DNA of 64,000 nucleotides from contig NZ_JARZAG010000001.1 of the NCBI RefSeq assembly GCF_029892155.1, forward strand, positions 186,001 to 250,000, in the 5' to 3' direction. This document shows positions 30,083 to 40,012 of the stretch, one piece after another. This DNA is from Kitasatospora sp. GAS204B (GTDB lineage Bacteria; Actinomycetota; Actinomycetes; Streptomycetales; Streptomycetaceae). The translations under genes and the position numbers were made by a program. How positions within the stretch are numbered: the first letter of the stretch is position 1; every line of letters starts with the position of its first letter. A model generated the notes under the pieces. The model was not told the origin of the DNA and ran no database searches. It worked only from the letters and a program-made list of their open reading frames with translations.

Positions 30083-30874
30083 ATGGGCATCGGGATGCTG
30101 GCGTTGTACGCGGCGCTCGCCGTGGTCGCGCTCTGGCTGCTGGCCGAGCTGCTGCTGCAGAACCGGGCCCCGCTGCACTGGCGCGGACTGGCGCTCGGCG
30201 GATTCCTGCTGGTGGCGGCCGGGATGGCGATCCACTCGGTGCCGGTGATCGCCGCCGGGGCGCTCGCCTTCGCGCTCGGACAGGCCCTGGTGACCCTCTC
30301 GGTCAAGCGCGGTTACTCCACCGGCTGGTCGCTGCGCGCCACCGACGGGTCGCTCCCGGGACCGCTCGCCAAGGTGCCGCTGCTCAGCGCGGCCACCGGG
30401 GGTGCGGCGGCGGTGGCGGCCGCGGCCGCCGAGGAGAAGGTCGGCGAGGTCGGCCCGATCGAGGAGCCCGAGCAGGAGCTGCTGCCGCAGCCCGCCGAGG
30501 AGGCCGTCGAGCTGGCGATGGCGGCGGGGGAGTACGGGGTCTACGACTCGGTGTACGAGCACCAGCAGCAGCACCACCAGCAGCAGATGCAGCCGCAGCA
30601 GCAGCAGGCGATGGCGTACCAGTACGGCGAGCAGCAGCCGCAGCAGCAGTTCGACCCGAACTACGGCTACCAGCAGCAGGTCCCGGTGGAGTACGGGTAC
30701 TACCAGCAGCCGCAGGAGTACGTCGGCTACGAGCAGCAGCAGCAGCCGCAGCAGTGGCAGCAGCAGGCCTACGACCCGGCCCAGTACCAGCCCGAGTACG
30801 GCATCCCGCAGCAGCCGCAGCAGCCGACCTACGAGTACTACCAGCCGCAGCCGCAGCACGAGGGCTGGCAGTAG
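30083..30874 (+). CDS. Membrane protein with Gln/Tyr-rich disordered tail
   Basis: A 263-residue protein with two or three membrane helices in the first 70 residues (IGMLALYAALAVVALWLLAE; LGGFLLVAAGMAIHSVPVIA; AAGALAFALGQALVTLSV), an acidic Ala/Glu segment, then about 100 C-terminal residues dominated by Gln and Tyr (runs of QQQQ, repeated YEY, YGY, PQQ). The tail has prion-like, phase-separating composition and no enzyme motif. GGAGG precedes ATG 30083 by six bases; a possible -10 TACAGT is at 30032. I know of a similar streptomycete membrane protein at this position but no function. Confidence 0.8.
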   Translation: MGIGMLALYAALAVVALWLLAELLLQNRAPLHWRGLALGGFLLVAAGMAIHSVPVIAAGALAFALGQALVTLSVKRGYSTGWSLRATDGSLPGPLAKVPLLSAATGGAAAVAAAAAEEKVGEVGPIEEPEQELLPQPAEEAVELAMAAGEYGVYDSVYEHQQQHHQQQMQPQQQQAMAYQYGEQQPQQQFDPNYGYQQQVPVEYGYYQQPQEYVGYEQQQQPQQWQQQAYDPAQYQPEYGIPQQPQQPTYEYYQPQPQHEGWQ

Positions 30875-30893
30875 CGGATCCCCCGGCGTCGAC

Positions 30894-30957
30894 CGGACAG
30901 GCCCTCGGGCGCCCACCGCCGCGGGCTGATCCGGAAAGATCCGCCGGACAGGCCCTA
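30894..30957. repeat. Paired direct repeat ccggacaggccct
   Basis: The 13-mer ccggacaggccct occurs at 30894-30906 and 30945-30957, the second just at the stop of the next gene. A related acaggccct is at 34513-34521, again at a gene end. It looks like a short dispersed extragenic element. Confidence 0.55.
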
Positions 30958-32355
30958 CGCGGGCCCGATCAGCCCCGCCACCACGCAGGCCGACATGCCG
31001 GCCCTGGCCAGCCCGCCGCCCGGGTGCGCGGCCCCGCCGACCAGGTAGTGGCCCGGCCGCCCGGCGACGGTGTTGGCCGGCTGCAAGAAGGCGCCGCCGG
31101 CCCCGGCCAGCGACGGGCGCGGCACGGCGCCGCCGGGGGCCGAGGTCTCCCGCTCGGTGTCGGCCGGGGTGCGCAGCTCCCGCCACAGCATCCGCTCGGC
31201 CAGGCCCAGCCCTGCCTCGTCCAGCCGGGCGAGCAACTGGTCGGCGAACTGCTCGGCGCGGCCGGGGACGGTCCAGTCCAGCCGGGCCTGGGAGGGCACG
31301 GTGACGGTCAGGGTGACCGTCTCGTGGTCGGCGTCGGGGCGCAGTGACGGGTCGTCAGGGCGCAGCACCTGCACGGTCGGTCGGTCACAGAGTCGGGCGG
31401 TGGCGCCGAACAGGGCGGCCAGCTCGTCGGCCCGGTCGGCGGCGTGCAGCACCGTGCGGTGCGGGGCACCGGGCGGGCGGGCCCCGCGCAGCGCGAGCAG
31501 CACGGTGAACCGGCCCGGGGCGCTCGCCTCGCCCGGCGCCGTGCGGAGCACCAGGTCGGCCTCGACCGGCAGTTGGTCCTCGACCCGCTCGCCGAACCGG
31601 AACGCCACCCCGCGCTGCTCGCACCGCCGGTAGACGGCGTCGGCGAGGGCCCGCAGGCCGCCCTGGACGTACCAGACGCCGAAGGTCTGCTCCATGTACG
31701 GGATCACCGTGGCGCCGGCCGGCACGCTGCGCGGGTCGAACCCGAAGCGCAACGCGTACTCGGTCAGCAGGGCGGTGAGCGCGGGGTGTCCGCCGAGCTC
31801 GCGGGCGGCGACCTGGTCCAGCGTCGCGGTCCCGCCGCCCGGCAGCAGCCGGGCCAGGCCCCGGCGCCGGGCGGCGGGGTAGGGGTCGACGGCCAGCGCG
31901 GCGGGGTCGGCGGGCAGCGGCTCCTCGAGCAGCGGCCGGCGGGTGGCCTCCCAGACCGCCCGGCCGCGGTTCAGCACGGTGCCCCAGCGCTCGCCCGCGC
32001 CGGCCCCGAGCGCGGCGTCCAGCGCCTGGGCGACGCCGCCGCGCGAGGCGTTCGGCAGCGCCAGGGTGGTGCCGTCCGCGAACAGGTGCCGGCTCTCCGG
32101 GTCCACCGGGGCCAGTGACACCAGCTGCTCCAGCGGCTCCCGGCCGGTCTTGAGCGCGAGGTCACGGTAGACGGCGGGCAGCGTCAGCAGGGTCGGTCCG
32201 GTGTCGAAGGCGAAGCCGTCGCGCTGCTGGCGCCCGAGCATCCCGCCGTAGGTCGGAGCCGCCTCGCAGACCGTCACCCGGTGTCCGATGGTGGCCAGCC
32301 GCGAGGCCGCCGCCAGTCCGCTGATGCCTGCTCCGATGATGACGATCCGTGCCAT
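30955..32355 (-). CDS. Phytoene desaturase-like FAD oxidoreductase (CrtI family)
   Basis: A 466-residue amine-oxidase/CrtI-fold protein. The N-terminal dinucleotide motif IIGAGISGLAAASRLA, the FDTGPTLLTLPAVY block and the C-terminal YLVGGAAHPGGGL block are diagnostic. CrtI-type enzymes desaturate, isomerise or saturate isoprenoid chains. A polyprenyl synthase gene 2.1 kb away may supply a substrate, but no phytoene synthase is in the window, so a carotenoid role is not shown. ATG 32355. Convergent with the Gln-rich membrane protein. Confidence 0.85.
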   Translation of the reverse strand: MARIVIIGAGISGLAAASRLATIGHRVTVCEAAPTYGGMLGRQQRDGFAFDTGPTLLTLPAVYRDLALKTGREPLEQLVSLAPVDPESRHLFADGTTLALPNASRGGVAQALDAALGAGAGERWGTVLNRGRAVWEATRRPLLEEPLPADPAALAVDPYPAARRRGLARLLPGGGTATLDQVAARELGGHPALTALLTEYALRFGFDPRSVPAGATVIPYMEQTFGVWYVQGGLRALADAVYRRCEQRGVAFRFGERVEDQLPVEADLVLRTAPGEASAPGRFTVLLALRGARPPGAPHRTVLHAADRADELAALFGATARLCDRPTVQVLRPDDPSLRPDADHETVTLTVTVPSQARLDWTVPGRAEQFADQLLARLDEAGLGLAERMLWRELRTPADTERETSAPGGAVPRPSLAGAGGAFLQPANTVAGRPGHYLVGGAAHPGGGLARAGMSACVVAGLIGPA

Positions 32356-32479
32356 AGGGGGTGATCCTAATCGGCCGGCGTTCCCGCGGACCCGGCCGGA
32401 TTGTCAGTGCCGGGCGCGACCATGACGGTGCGCGGGCCGACCGGTCCGGGCACCCGCTCTGGACCGGGGGAGTAAGACC

Positions 32480-33010
32480 ATGACCGTCACCGACCTCCCG
32501 AACACCGACCTCCATGGGGGCACTTCCCGGCCGGCGGCCGGCGGAGAGCTCCCGCTGCACTCCGTCGACGTCCACCCGGTGCTGCTCAAGGCCGGCGCCC
32601 CGCCGGCCGCCCGGGACCTGCTGGCCCACGCCCACCGCACGCTGCTCGCGGCCGCCGCCGCCGAGGACCCGCTGGAGCGGTACGCCACCGCGCACCTGGC
32701 CGCGCTGCGCACCACCGCGGCCGTGCTCGCGGTGCGCGGCCGCCCGGAGAAGAACCCGCGCAGGCGCAAGGCGATCCGCAGCGCCTGGGAGGTGCTGCCC
32801 GAGGTGGCCCCCGAACTCGCGGAGTGGGCGGTCTACTTCGCGGCCGGCGCGAGCAAACGCGCGGCGGCCGAGGCCGGCGTGCCCGGCTCCGCCACCGCTC
32901 GGGACGCCGACGACCTGATCCGCAACGCCGCGCTCTTCGTTCGTCTGGTCGAGCGGGTACTGCAGTTCGGAGGCAATAGGGTGGAGAAGTCCGGCCCGCC
33001 CGCCTCTTGA
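32480..33010 (+). CDS. SAV_6107-family HEPN protein
   Basis: A 176-residue helical protein of the SAV_6107 HEPN group. The helical core AARDLLAHAHRTLLAAAAAE, LERYATAHLAALRTTAAVLA and VLPEVAPELAEWAVYFAAGA is typical. HEPN domains are often RNases or nucleotide-transfer targets in toxin systems; the RxxxxH ribonuclease motif is not evident here, so an RNase role is unsupported. ATG 32480 follows GGGGGAG. It lies 11 bp before a methyltransferase gene in an apparent two-gene operon. Confidence 0.85.
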   Translation: MTVTDLPNTDLHGGTSRPAAGGELPLHSVDVHPVLLKAGAPPAARDLLAHAHRTLLAAAAAEDPLERYATAHLAALRTTAAVLAVRGRPEKNPRRRKAIRSAWEVLPEVAPELAEWAVYFAAGASKRAAAEAGVPGSATARDADDLIRNAALFVRLVERVLQFGGNRVEKSGPPAS

Positions 33011-33021
33011 GGAGACGACCC

Positions 33022-33774
33022 TTGTACCCGACGCGCCCCCGCAGCGCCCTGCGCACCGCCGTGGTCTGGGAGGTGGTCCGCACGGCGCTGGAGCGTCGGG
33101 CCGCCGAACTGGACCAGCCCGTGCTGGACGTGCTGGACACCGGTGGCGGCACGGGCAACTTCGCCGTGCCGGTGGCCCGGCTCGGGCACCGCGTCACCGT
33201 GGTCGACCCGAGCCCGGACGCGCTCTTCGCGCTGGAGCGCCGGGCGGCCGAGGCCGGGGTGACCGACCTGGTCCGCGCGGTGCAGGGCGACACCCAGACG
33301 CTGCCCGAGCTGATCGCCCCCGCCTCGGTGGACGCGGTGCTCTGCCACGGCGTCCTGGAGGTGGTGGACGACCCCGCCGAGGCGCTCGGCCACCTGACCG
33401 CCACCCTGCACAAGGGCGGCCTGGTCAGCCTGCTCGCCGCCAACCGCAACGGCGCCGTGCTGGCCCGCGCGCTGGCCGGTCATTTCGACGAGGCCCGCAC
33501 CGTGCTGGACGCCACCGACGGCCGCTGGGGCGCCGGCGACCCGATGCCGCGCCGCTTCACCGCCGACGAGCTGCACGGGCTGGCCGCCGACGCCGGGCTG
33601 CGGGTCGAGTCGGTGCACGGCGTGCGGGTCTTCGCCGACCTGGTGCCGGGGGTCCTGGTGGACACCGAGCCCGGTGCCATGGAGGCGCTGCTCAGGCTGG
33701 AGGAGGCGGCCGCCCAGCAGCCCTCCTTCCACGCGGTCGCCACCCAGCTGCACCTGCTCGCCGCCCTGGGCTGA
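33022..33774 (+). CDS. Class I SAM-dependent methyltransferase
   Basis: A 250-residue methyltransferase. Motif I is VLDTGGGTGNFAVPVA, motif II VTVVDPSPDAL, motif IV DAVLCHGVLEVVDDP, and LLAANRNGAVL follows, as in CmoA/CmoM-like and related enzymes. The substrate is unknown. TTG 33022 is chosen because GAGGAG lies seven bases before it; the TTG at 33007 has none. It is probably translated from the HEPN transcript. Confidence 0.85.
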   Translation: MYPTRPRSALRTAVVWEVVRTALERRAAELDQPVLDVLDTGGGTGNFAVPVARLGHRVTVVDPSPDALFALERRAAEAGVTDLVRAVQGDTQTLPELIAPASVDAVLCHGVLEVVDDPAEALGHLTATLHKGGLVSLLAANRNGAVLARALAGHFDEARTVLDATDGRWGAGDPMPRRFTADELHGLAADAGLRVESVHGVRVFADLVPGVLVDTEPGAMEALLRLEEAAAQQPSFHAVATQLHLLAALG

Positions 33775-33993
33775 CCCGGCCGGGCACTCGGCGGCCGCCG
33801 CGCGCGTTGCACCCTTGTGGGGTGCGGCGAATGTGGCGGACACGACCGATCGTCGCCCGCTCCGGAACCCGTCGATGGACCGTATGATCTGGGTAAAGCC
33901 AGAACGCATGACGGCCAGGCGCATGGGGCATATGGACCACACAAGGCCAGGTGGCGGACCGGTCGCCCCGCGACCGACGAGTAGGAGGACTCC

Positions 33994-34386
33994 GTGCCGC
34001 TCTCGGAGCACGAGCAGCGACTGCTCGATCAGATGGAGCGAGCGCTGTACGCCGAAGATCCCAAGTTCGCGACGGCGCTTGAGGGAACCGGGCTGCGCAC
34101 CTACACCCGTCGACGGGTGTTCCTGGCCGCGGCGGGATTCGTGGTGGGAGTGGCCCTCCTGATGGGGGGCATGATCGTATCGCCGCAGCTGATCTGGCTG
34201 AGCGTGATCGGTTTCCTGGTGATGCTCGGGTGCGCGCTGGTGGCCGTCGCCGGCTGGCGCAAGCACCCGGTGGCAGGGCCCGGGGCGGGCCTGCGGGCGG
34301 CTCCGCCGGCCCGGCGCAAGGCGAGCGTGATGGATCGGATGGAGCAGCGCTGGCAGCGCCGCCGGGACGAGCACGACGGCCTGTAA
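33994..34386 (+). CDS. DUF3040 membrane protein
   Basis: A 130-residue protein. The N-terminus (PLSEHEQRLLDQMERALYAE) is the DUF3040 signature; two membrane helices follow (VFLAAAGFVVGVALLMGGMI and LIWLSVIGFLVMLGCALVAV) and a basic tail (RMEQRWQRRRDEH) lies in the cytoplasm. AGGAGG precedes GTG 33994. A possible -10 (TATGAT) is at 33883-33888. The M. tuberculosis homolog Rv2169c lies just before the dcw cluster as here. Function unknown. Confidence 0.9.
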   Translation: MPLSEHEQRLLDQMERALYAEDPKFATALEGTGLRTYTRRRVFLAAAGFVVGVALLMGGMIVSPQLIWLSVIGFLVMLGCALVAVAGWRKHPVAGPGAGLRAAPPARRKASVMDRMEQRWQRRRDEHDGL

Positions 34387-34461
34387 CGGGCCGGCCGGCA
34401 GCGCACTGGACCACTGAGTCGACCGCACGAACGTACTGACACGAAAAGCAGTGAAACGAAA

Positions 34462-34502
34462 GACGTGGGCGGGTGATCCGAAGAGGATCACCCGCCCACG
34501 TC
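34462..34502. terminator. Bidirectional hairpin terminator
   Basis: An 18-bp perfect stem (34462-34479 with 34485-34502) with a GAAGA loop separates the converging DUF3040 and transglutaminase genes. Confidence 0.92.
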
Positions 34503-34519
34503 GTTCCGCCGTACAGGCC

Positions 34520-36943
34520 CTAGTCGCGCCGTCCCGGTCGGCCGAGCCGCCGCAGCGGGGCACCGGCCCGGGTGACGGCCGCCCGGCCGCGCAGGCGCAG
34601 CGCGAGCACCCGGTCCGCCAGCCGCCAGCCGACCCGCGCCACCGAGGGCGGCAGCAGCAGCGCGCGCAGCCGCCGCCGGCGGGCGGCCGAGGCCCGCAGG
34701 CCGGCCCGCACCTCCCGCACGTCCGGTCCGAGCGGGGCCGCCGGCTCGGGCGCGCGGGCGTACAGCACCTGCTCGGTGGCCAGCGCCACCCGGCCGACCG
34801 CGGCCCGGGCCGACTCGTCCAGGCCGCCGGCCTCGCCGATCCGCTCCCCGGTGTGCCGGGGACTGTAGGCCTCGTCCGGCGGGATGCCGAGGTCCCAGGC
34901 GGAGTCGACCACCTCCTGCCAGGCCGCCAGCACCTGCGCCCCGGTCAGCCCGCCGCCGGGCCCGCCGGGCCGTCGGCGACCGCCGCCCAGCCGGCGCCGG
35001 CGCAGCCGGGCCCGCCAGAGCATCGGCCAGAACAGCAGGAGCAGCACCGCCACGCCGGCCGCGATCAGGCCGAGCAGCTGCGCCGGGAGCCCGTGCGTCG
35101 CCGGCGTCGCCGCCAGTGGCGCGGGGGCCGCCGACTGCGAGTTCTGCGTGGGCTGGTCGCAGCCGCCCTGCTTGCGCTGCACCGCCGGGCAGGCGTCCGC
35201 CGAGGGCGCCGCCCCGGGGTCGCCGGCCGTGGCCGAGGGCTGCGCGGAGCTCGCGGTCGAGGTCGGCGCGGCCTGCCCGCCGCTGTAGTCCGGCGCCACG
35301 CCGCGGCTGGGCGTGGGCTCGAAGCGCAGCCAGCCGGCGCCCGAGAAGTAGAGCTCGGGCCAGGCGTGGTAGTCGTTGCTGCCCACCACGTAGTCGCCGT
35401 TGCCGAGGTCCTGGCCGGGCGCGAAACCGACCGCCACCCGGGCCGGGATCCCCAGCGTGCGGGCCATCGCCGCCATGGTGGCGGCGAAGTGCACGCAGAA
35501 ACCCTTCTTGTCCTGCAGGAACTTGAGGATCGCGGTCGGTCCGGTGCCCGCGTCGACCGAGGTGCTGTAGGTGAAGCCGCCGCTGGTGGTGAACCAGTCC
35601 TGCAGCGCCACCGCCTTGTCGTAGGCGGTGTCCTTGCCCGCGGTCACCTGCAGCGCGGTGTCCTTCACCTGGCCGGGCAGGTTGGCCGGCAGCTGCAGGT
35701 AGGTGTCGGTGATCGACTTGGGCGCGGGCGGGGCCGCCCGCAGCTGCTCGCCGGTCGGATCGATGTTCAGCGCGGTCAGCGTGTAGCTCAGCCCGGTGGC
35801 CTGCTGGCCGTGGGCGCCGACCACCGAGCCGACCTCCGGTTCGTAGCGCCAGTCGCCCGGCAGCCCCGGCAGCCGGTCGATCGGGTACGGGGCGGGCAGC
35901 CAGCTGCTGCTCAGGTTCTGCGAGACCGTGATCTGGGCCTCGAAGCTCGGGCTGGCCACATCCCCGGCCAGCCCGTCGGGGCGCGGCAGCGGGTTCTGCA
36001 GCAGCTCGTCCTTCTGCCTGCCCGGCTTCCACTCCTGGCCGTTGAACTCGTCCAGCGCGGTGATCCGCAGGTAGGCGGTGCGCAGCGCGGGGTCGGTGCC
36101 GTGGTAGCGGATCAGCTGCTGGTTGTCCGTGCGGCGCAGCCCGTCGGTCAGCGAGACCACCGGGCTGAGCGTGCTGATGTTGCCGCCGCCGTCGCCCGAA
36201 CCGCCGTCGCCGAAACCGCCGTTGACCAGGCTGAGGTCCCAGTTGGGTGCCAGCACCGGCAGCAGCAGGGCGCAGGCCAGCGCGACCACGCCGATCCGGT
36301 GGCCGCCGGTGGGCAGCCCGCCGCGGTTCTCGCTGGTGCCGGCGCCGCGGAAGACCCGGCCCCAGCGGGAGAGCCGGTCGCGGCCCTCGGCGAAGAGCAC
36401 CATCAGGTAGCCGGCGGCGGCCGCCAGGAACCAGAGCCAGGTCGCGCCGTCGGCGGAGCCGGCCAGCCCGGTGCCCACCGAGTAGAGCGCCAGCAGCGGC
36501 AGCCCGGCCAGTGCCGCCTGGCGGTAGGTGACCGCCAGCGCGTCCACCACGACCGCCACCACGGCCACCGCCAGGATCAGCAGGAACCGCAGGCCCGGGG
36601 TGGCCGGTGCCGGGATCGCGTACTGGGTGATGTCGTTGCCGGCCGACTGCAGCAGGTTGTTGAACGCCTGCAGGCTGCCCGAGCCGGGCAGCACCCCGAG
36701 CACGAAGCTGTCGCGGATCGCGCCGAACAGGATCAGGTAGAGGACGGCGAACAGCTGCGCCAGCACGACCAGCGGCCGGGCCACCGCCAGCCGGCGCAGC
36801 CCGGCGCCGACCAGCGCGGTCACCAGGATCAGCCCGCCGGCCGGCATGATCCAGCCGGCGGGGGTCAGCAGCGGGGTCAGGCCCAGCATGGACAGTGCGG
36901 TGGCAAGAGCGCTGTACACGGTCAGTCTCGCGCGGGTGGTCAT
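34520..36943 (-). CDS. Membrane transglutaminase-like protein (TgpA/DUF3488)
   Basis: An 807-residue membrane protein. About six helices fill the first 240 residues (DUF3488), followed by a large outside region and a transglutaminase core whose catalytic residues are Cys near 482 (KGFCVHFAATMA), His near 524 (SNDYHAWPELYF) and the following acidic residue. A further helix near 640 and a DUF4129-type cytoplasmic tail end the protein. Such proteins act on extracellular peptides or amines; the substrate is unknown. The ATG overlaps the DUF58 stop (ATGA). Third gene of a MoxR-DUF58-transglutaminase operon, a common actinobacterial set. Confidence 0.92.
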   Translation of the reverse strand: MTTRARLTVYSALATALSMLGLTPLLTPAGWIMPAGGLILVTALVGAGLRRLAVARPLVVLAQLFAVLYLILFGAIRDSFVLGVLPGSGSLQAFNNLLQSAGNDITQYAIPAPATPGLRFLLILAVAVVAVVVDALAVTYRQAALAGLPLLALYSVGTGLAGSADGATWLWFLAAAAGYLMVLFAEGRDRLSRWGRVFRGAGTSENRGGLPTGGHRIGVVALACALLLPVLAPNWDLSLVNGGFGDGGSGDGGGNISTLSPVVSLTDGLRRTDNQQLIRYHGTDPALRTAYLRITALDEFNGQEWKPGRQKDELLQNPLPRPDGLAGDVASPSFEAQITVSQNLSSSWLPAPYPIDRLPGLPGDWRYEPEVGSVVGAHGQQATGLSYTLTALNIDPTGEQLRAAPPAPKSITDTYLQLPANLPGQVKDTALQVTAGKDTAYDKAVALQDWFTTSGGFTYSTSVDAGTGPTAILKFLQDKKGFCVHFAATMAAMARTLGIPARVAVGFAPGQDLGNGDYVVGSNDYHAWPELYFSGAGWLRFEPTPSRGVAPDYSGGQAAPTSTASSAQPSATAGDPGAAPSADACPAVQRKQGGCDQPTQNSQSAAPAPLAATPATHGLPAQLLGLIAAGVAVLLLLFWPMLWRARLRRRRLGGGRRRPGGPGGGLTGAQVLAAWQEVVDSAWDLGIPPDEAYSPRHTGERIGEAGGLDESARAAVGRVALATEQVLYARAPEPAAPLGPDVREVRAGLRASAARRRRLRALLLPPSVARVGWRLADRVLALRLRGRAAVTRAGAPLRRLGRPGRRD

Positions 36944-38265
36944 GCGCCCGCCCCCTTCCGGGTCCGGGCGGCGGCCGCGTTCTGCCCGTCGGCCAGCCGC
37001 CACAGATCGGGCACCGTGTCACCGGCCCGGGCCGGCAGCACCGTCCAGCCCGCCTCGCGCAGCAGCCGCATCGGCCGTTCCAGCTCGTCGGACCCCGACT
37101 CGGGGAAGATCTGGCGAAGCCCGGCCCAGCTGCCGGTGTCCAGCACGAAGGCGATCGCCGTCCCGGCCCGGCGGCGCAGCCGGCCCAGGCTCGCCACCTG
37201 CTCGTCGTCCAGGGCACCGAGGATCGCCACCAGCAACCCCTCGCCGCCGGTCCGCAGCACCTCCTCGGCGCGGGCCAGGCCGCTGCCGGTGGAGTGGTCG
37301 ACCACCGCGAGCGCGTCCAGCACCAGGCCGATCGACTCGCTCACCGACCCGCTGCCGTGGGCGTTGGTCTCCGGGACCTGCACGCCGCTGTCGGTCAGCA
37401 GCCGGGTCTGGTAGCCGCGCTCCAGCAGGTGGCTGGCGACCGAGGCGGCGCACCCGACCGCCCACTCGAAGGAGGAGGCCGGGCCGCTGCCCCGGTGGCC
37501 GATCTCGCGGCTGTCCAGCAGCACGGTGGCGCGGGCCTTCAGCGGCTGCTCCTCCCGGCGGACCATCAGCTCGCCGTACTTGGCGGTGGACTTCCAGTGC
37601 ACCCGGCGCAGGTCGTCGCCGTGCCGGTACTCGCGCGGCACGGTGTCGTCGTCACCGGCCAGCGCGACCGCGCGGGACATGCTGTCGCCGTAGCCGGCCC
37701 ACTCGCCGGAGAGCCGCACGGCCGGCAGCGCCTGCACCTGCGGGACCACGGTGAGGGTGTCGGCGGCGCTGAACGCCCGGGTCAGCTCGCACATCCCGAA
37801 CGGGTCGGTCAGCCGCAGCTGCAGCGGGCCCAGCGGGTAGCGGCCGCGCAGGTCCGAGCGGACCCGGTAGGAGACCTCGCGGTAGCCGCGCGGCTCGACC
37901 CGGTCCAGCACGAACCGCGGGCGCGGGCCGAGCACGTAGGGCACCTTGTCCTCCAGCATCAGCAGGCCGGTGGGCACCCGGGAGATGTTGTCCACCCGCA
38001 GGTGGACCCGGGCCTCCTGGCCGGCCGAGGCGCGGTGCGGGGCGAGCCGGCGCCCGCTGGCCACCCGGTAGCGGGTGCGCACCAGCAGCAGCGCGGCCGT
38101 CAGCGGCAGCGCGATCAGCAGCACGGCGACCCGCAGCAGGGCGCTCTGGCCCAGCAGGTAGGAGCAGAGCAGCGCGGTCACCCCGCCCGCCAGGAAGGAG
38201 CGGCCGCGGGTGGTCAGGCCGCGCGTCCCGGCCCGGAAGCCGGATGGGTCGTCCGGTGCCGCCAC
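36940..38265 (-). CDS. DUF58 protein
   Basis: A 441-residue protein with two N-terminal membrane helices (FLAGGVTALLCSYLLGQSAL and VAVLLIALPLTAALLLV), a beta-rich middle region and the DUF58 block (YRHGDDLRRVHWKSTAKYGEL) with a von Willebrand A-like end containing ATVLLDSRE. DUF58 proteins are partners of MoxR ATPases, probably metal-dependent scaffolds. GTG 38265 lies one base after the MoxR stop, so translation is coupled. Confidence 0.92.
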   Translation of the reverse strand: MAAPDDPSGFRAGTRGLTTRGRSFLAGGVTALLCSYLLGQSALLRVAVLLIALPLTAALLLVRTRYRVASGRRLAPHRASAGQEARVHLRVDNISRVPTGLLMLEDKVPYVLGPRPRFVLDRVEPRGYREVSYRVRSDLRGRYPLGPLQLRLTDPFGMCELTRAFSAADTLTVVPQVQALPAVRLSGEWAGYGDSMSRAVALAGDDDTVPREYRHGDDLRRVHWKSTAKYGELMVRREEQPLKARATVLLDSREIGHRGSGPASSFEWAVGCAASVASHLLERGYQTRLLTDSGVQVPETNAHGSGSVSESIGLVLDALAVVDHSTGSGLARAEEVLRTGGEGLLVAILGALDDEQVASLGRLRRRAGTAIAFVLDTGSWAGLRQIFPESGSDELERPMRLLREAGWTVLPARAGDTVPDLWRLADGQNAAAARTRKGAGA

Positions 38266-38266
38266 C

Positions 38267-39328
<1,062 letters not shown>

Positions 39329-39469
39329 CCGTTCGCTCCTCGCCCCGCTCCGTGCCGGTCCACCTGTCCGGGACCCGCCGCAGCCGCATTCTTCCCTGAG
39401 GGGTGGCCAGAAGTCACCCGAAGGAGCGACGCGTGGCCCGCATGATCGGTTGCGGGGCGAGCCGCGAGG

Positions 39470-40012
39470 TCAGTGGATCTCGCGGAGCAGGCCGGTGTGC
39501 ACGTCGAAGACGAAGCCGCGCACGTCGTCCGTGTGCAGCAGGAACGGCGAGGTGCGCACCCGTTGCATCGACTGGCGCACGTCGGCGTCCAGGTCGAGGA
39601 AGGACTCCACCGCCCACTGCGGGCGCTGGCCGACCTCCCGCTCCAGCTCGTGGCGGAAGTCCTCGGTCAGGCCGAGCAGGCCGCAGCCGGTGTGGTGGAT
39701 CAGCGCGATCGACCGGGTGCCGAGTGCGCGCTGGCTGATGGTCAGCGAGCGGATGGTGTCGTCGGTGACCACGCCGCCGGCGTTGCGGATCACGTGCGCG
39801 TCGCCCAAGTCCAGGCCGAGCGCGGCGAACAGGTCGAGCCGCGCGTCCATGCAGGCCACCACGGTGACCTTCTGGACCGGACGCGCGTCCATGCCGCCGT
39901 CCCGGAAGGTCTCGGCGTAGACGCGGTTGGCGGTGACGAAGCGATCGATGATCGTCTCAGTGGCCGGGGCGGTGGGATCGCCGGGGGACGACCGGTCAGG
40001 GGTCACTGTCAT
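39470..40012 (-). CDS. Beta-class carbonic anhydrase
   Basis: A 180-residue enzyme that hydrates CO2 to bicarbonate. The zinc site is complete: Cys and the Asp-Arg pair in ACMDARLDLF, then HHTGCGLL with the His and second Cys; HVIRNAGGV is another family block. It is on the short side, like the Rv1284-type class. ATG 40012; TAACGT at 40020-40025 ends seven bases upstream, suggesting a leaderless message. Confidence 0.9.
   Translation of the reverse strand: MTVTPDRSSPGDPTAPATETIIDRFVTANRVYAETFRDGGMDARPVQKVTVVACMDARLDLFAALGLDLGDAHVIRNAGGVVTDDTIRSLTISQRALGTRSIALIHHTGCGLLGLTEDFRHELEREVGQRPQWAVESFLDLDADVRQSMQRVRTSPFLLHTDDVRGFVFDVHTGLLREIH

Noticed and set aside
30540..30860. CAG-rich repeat tract
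   Set aside because: It encodes the Gln/Tyr-rich tail of the membrane protein and is not a separate DNA repeat element.
34451..37414. 987-codon open frame on the plus strand opposite the transglutaminase gene
   Set aside because: It runs through a terminator and opposite a clear membrane enzyme; composition is Arg/Gln/Gly repeats typical of antisense frames in high-GC DNA.
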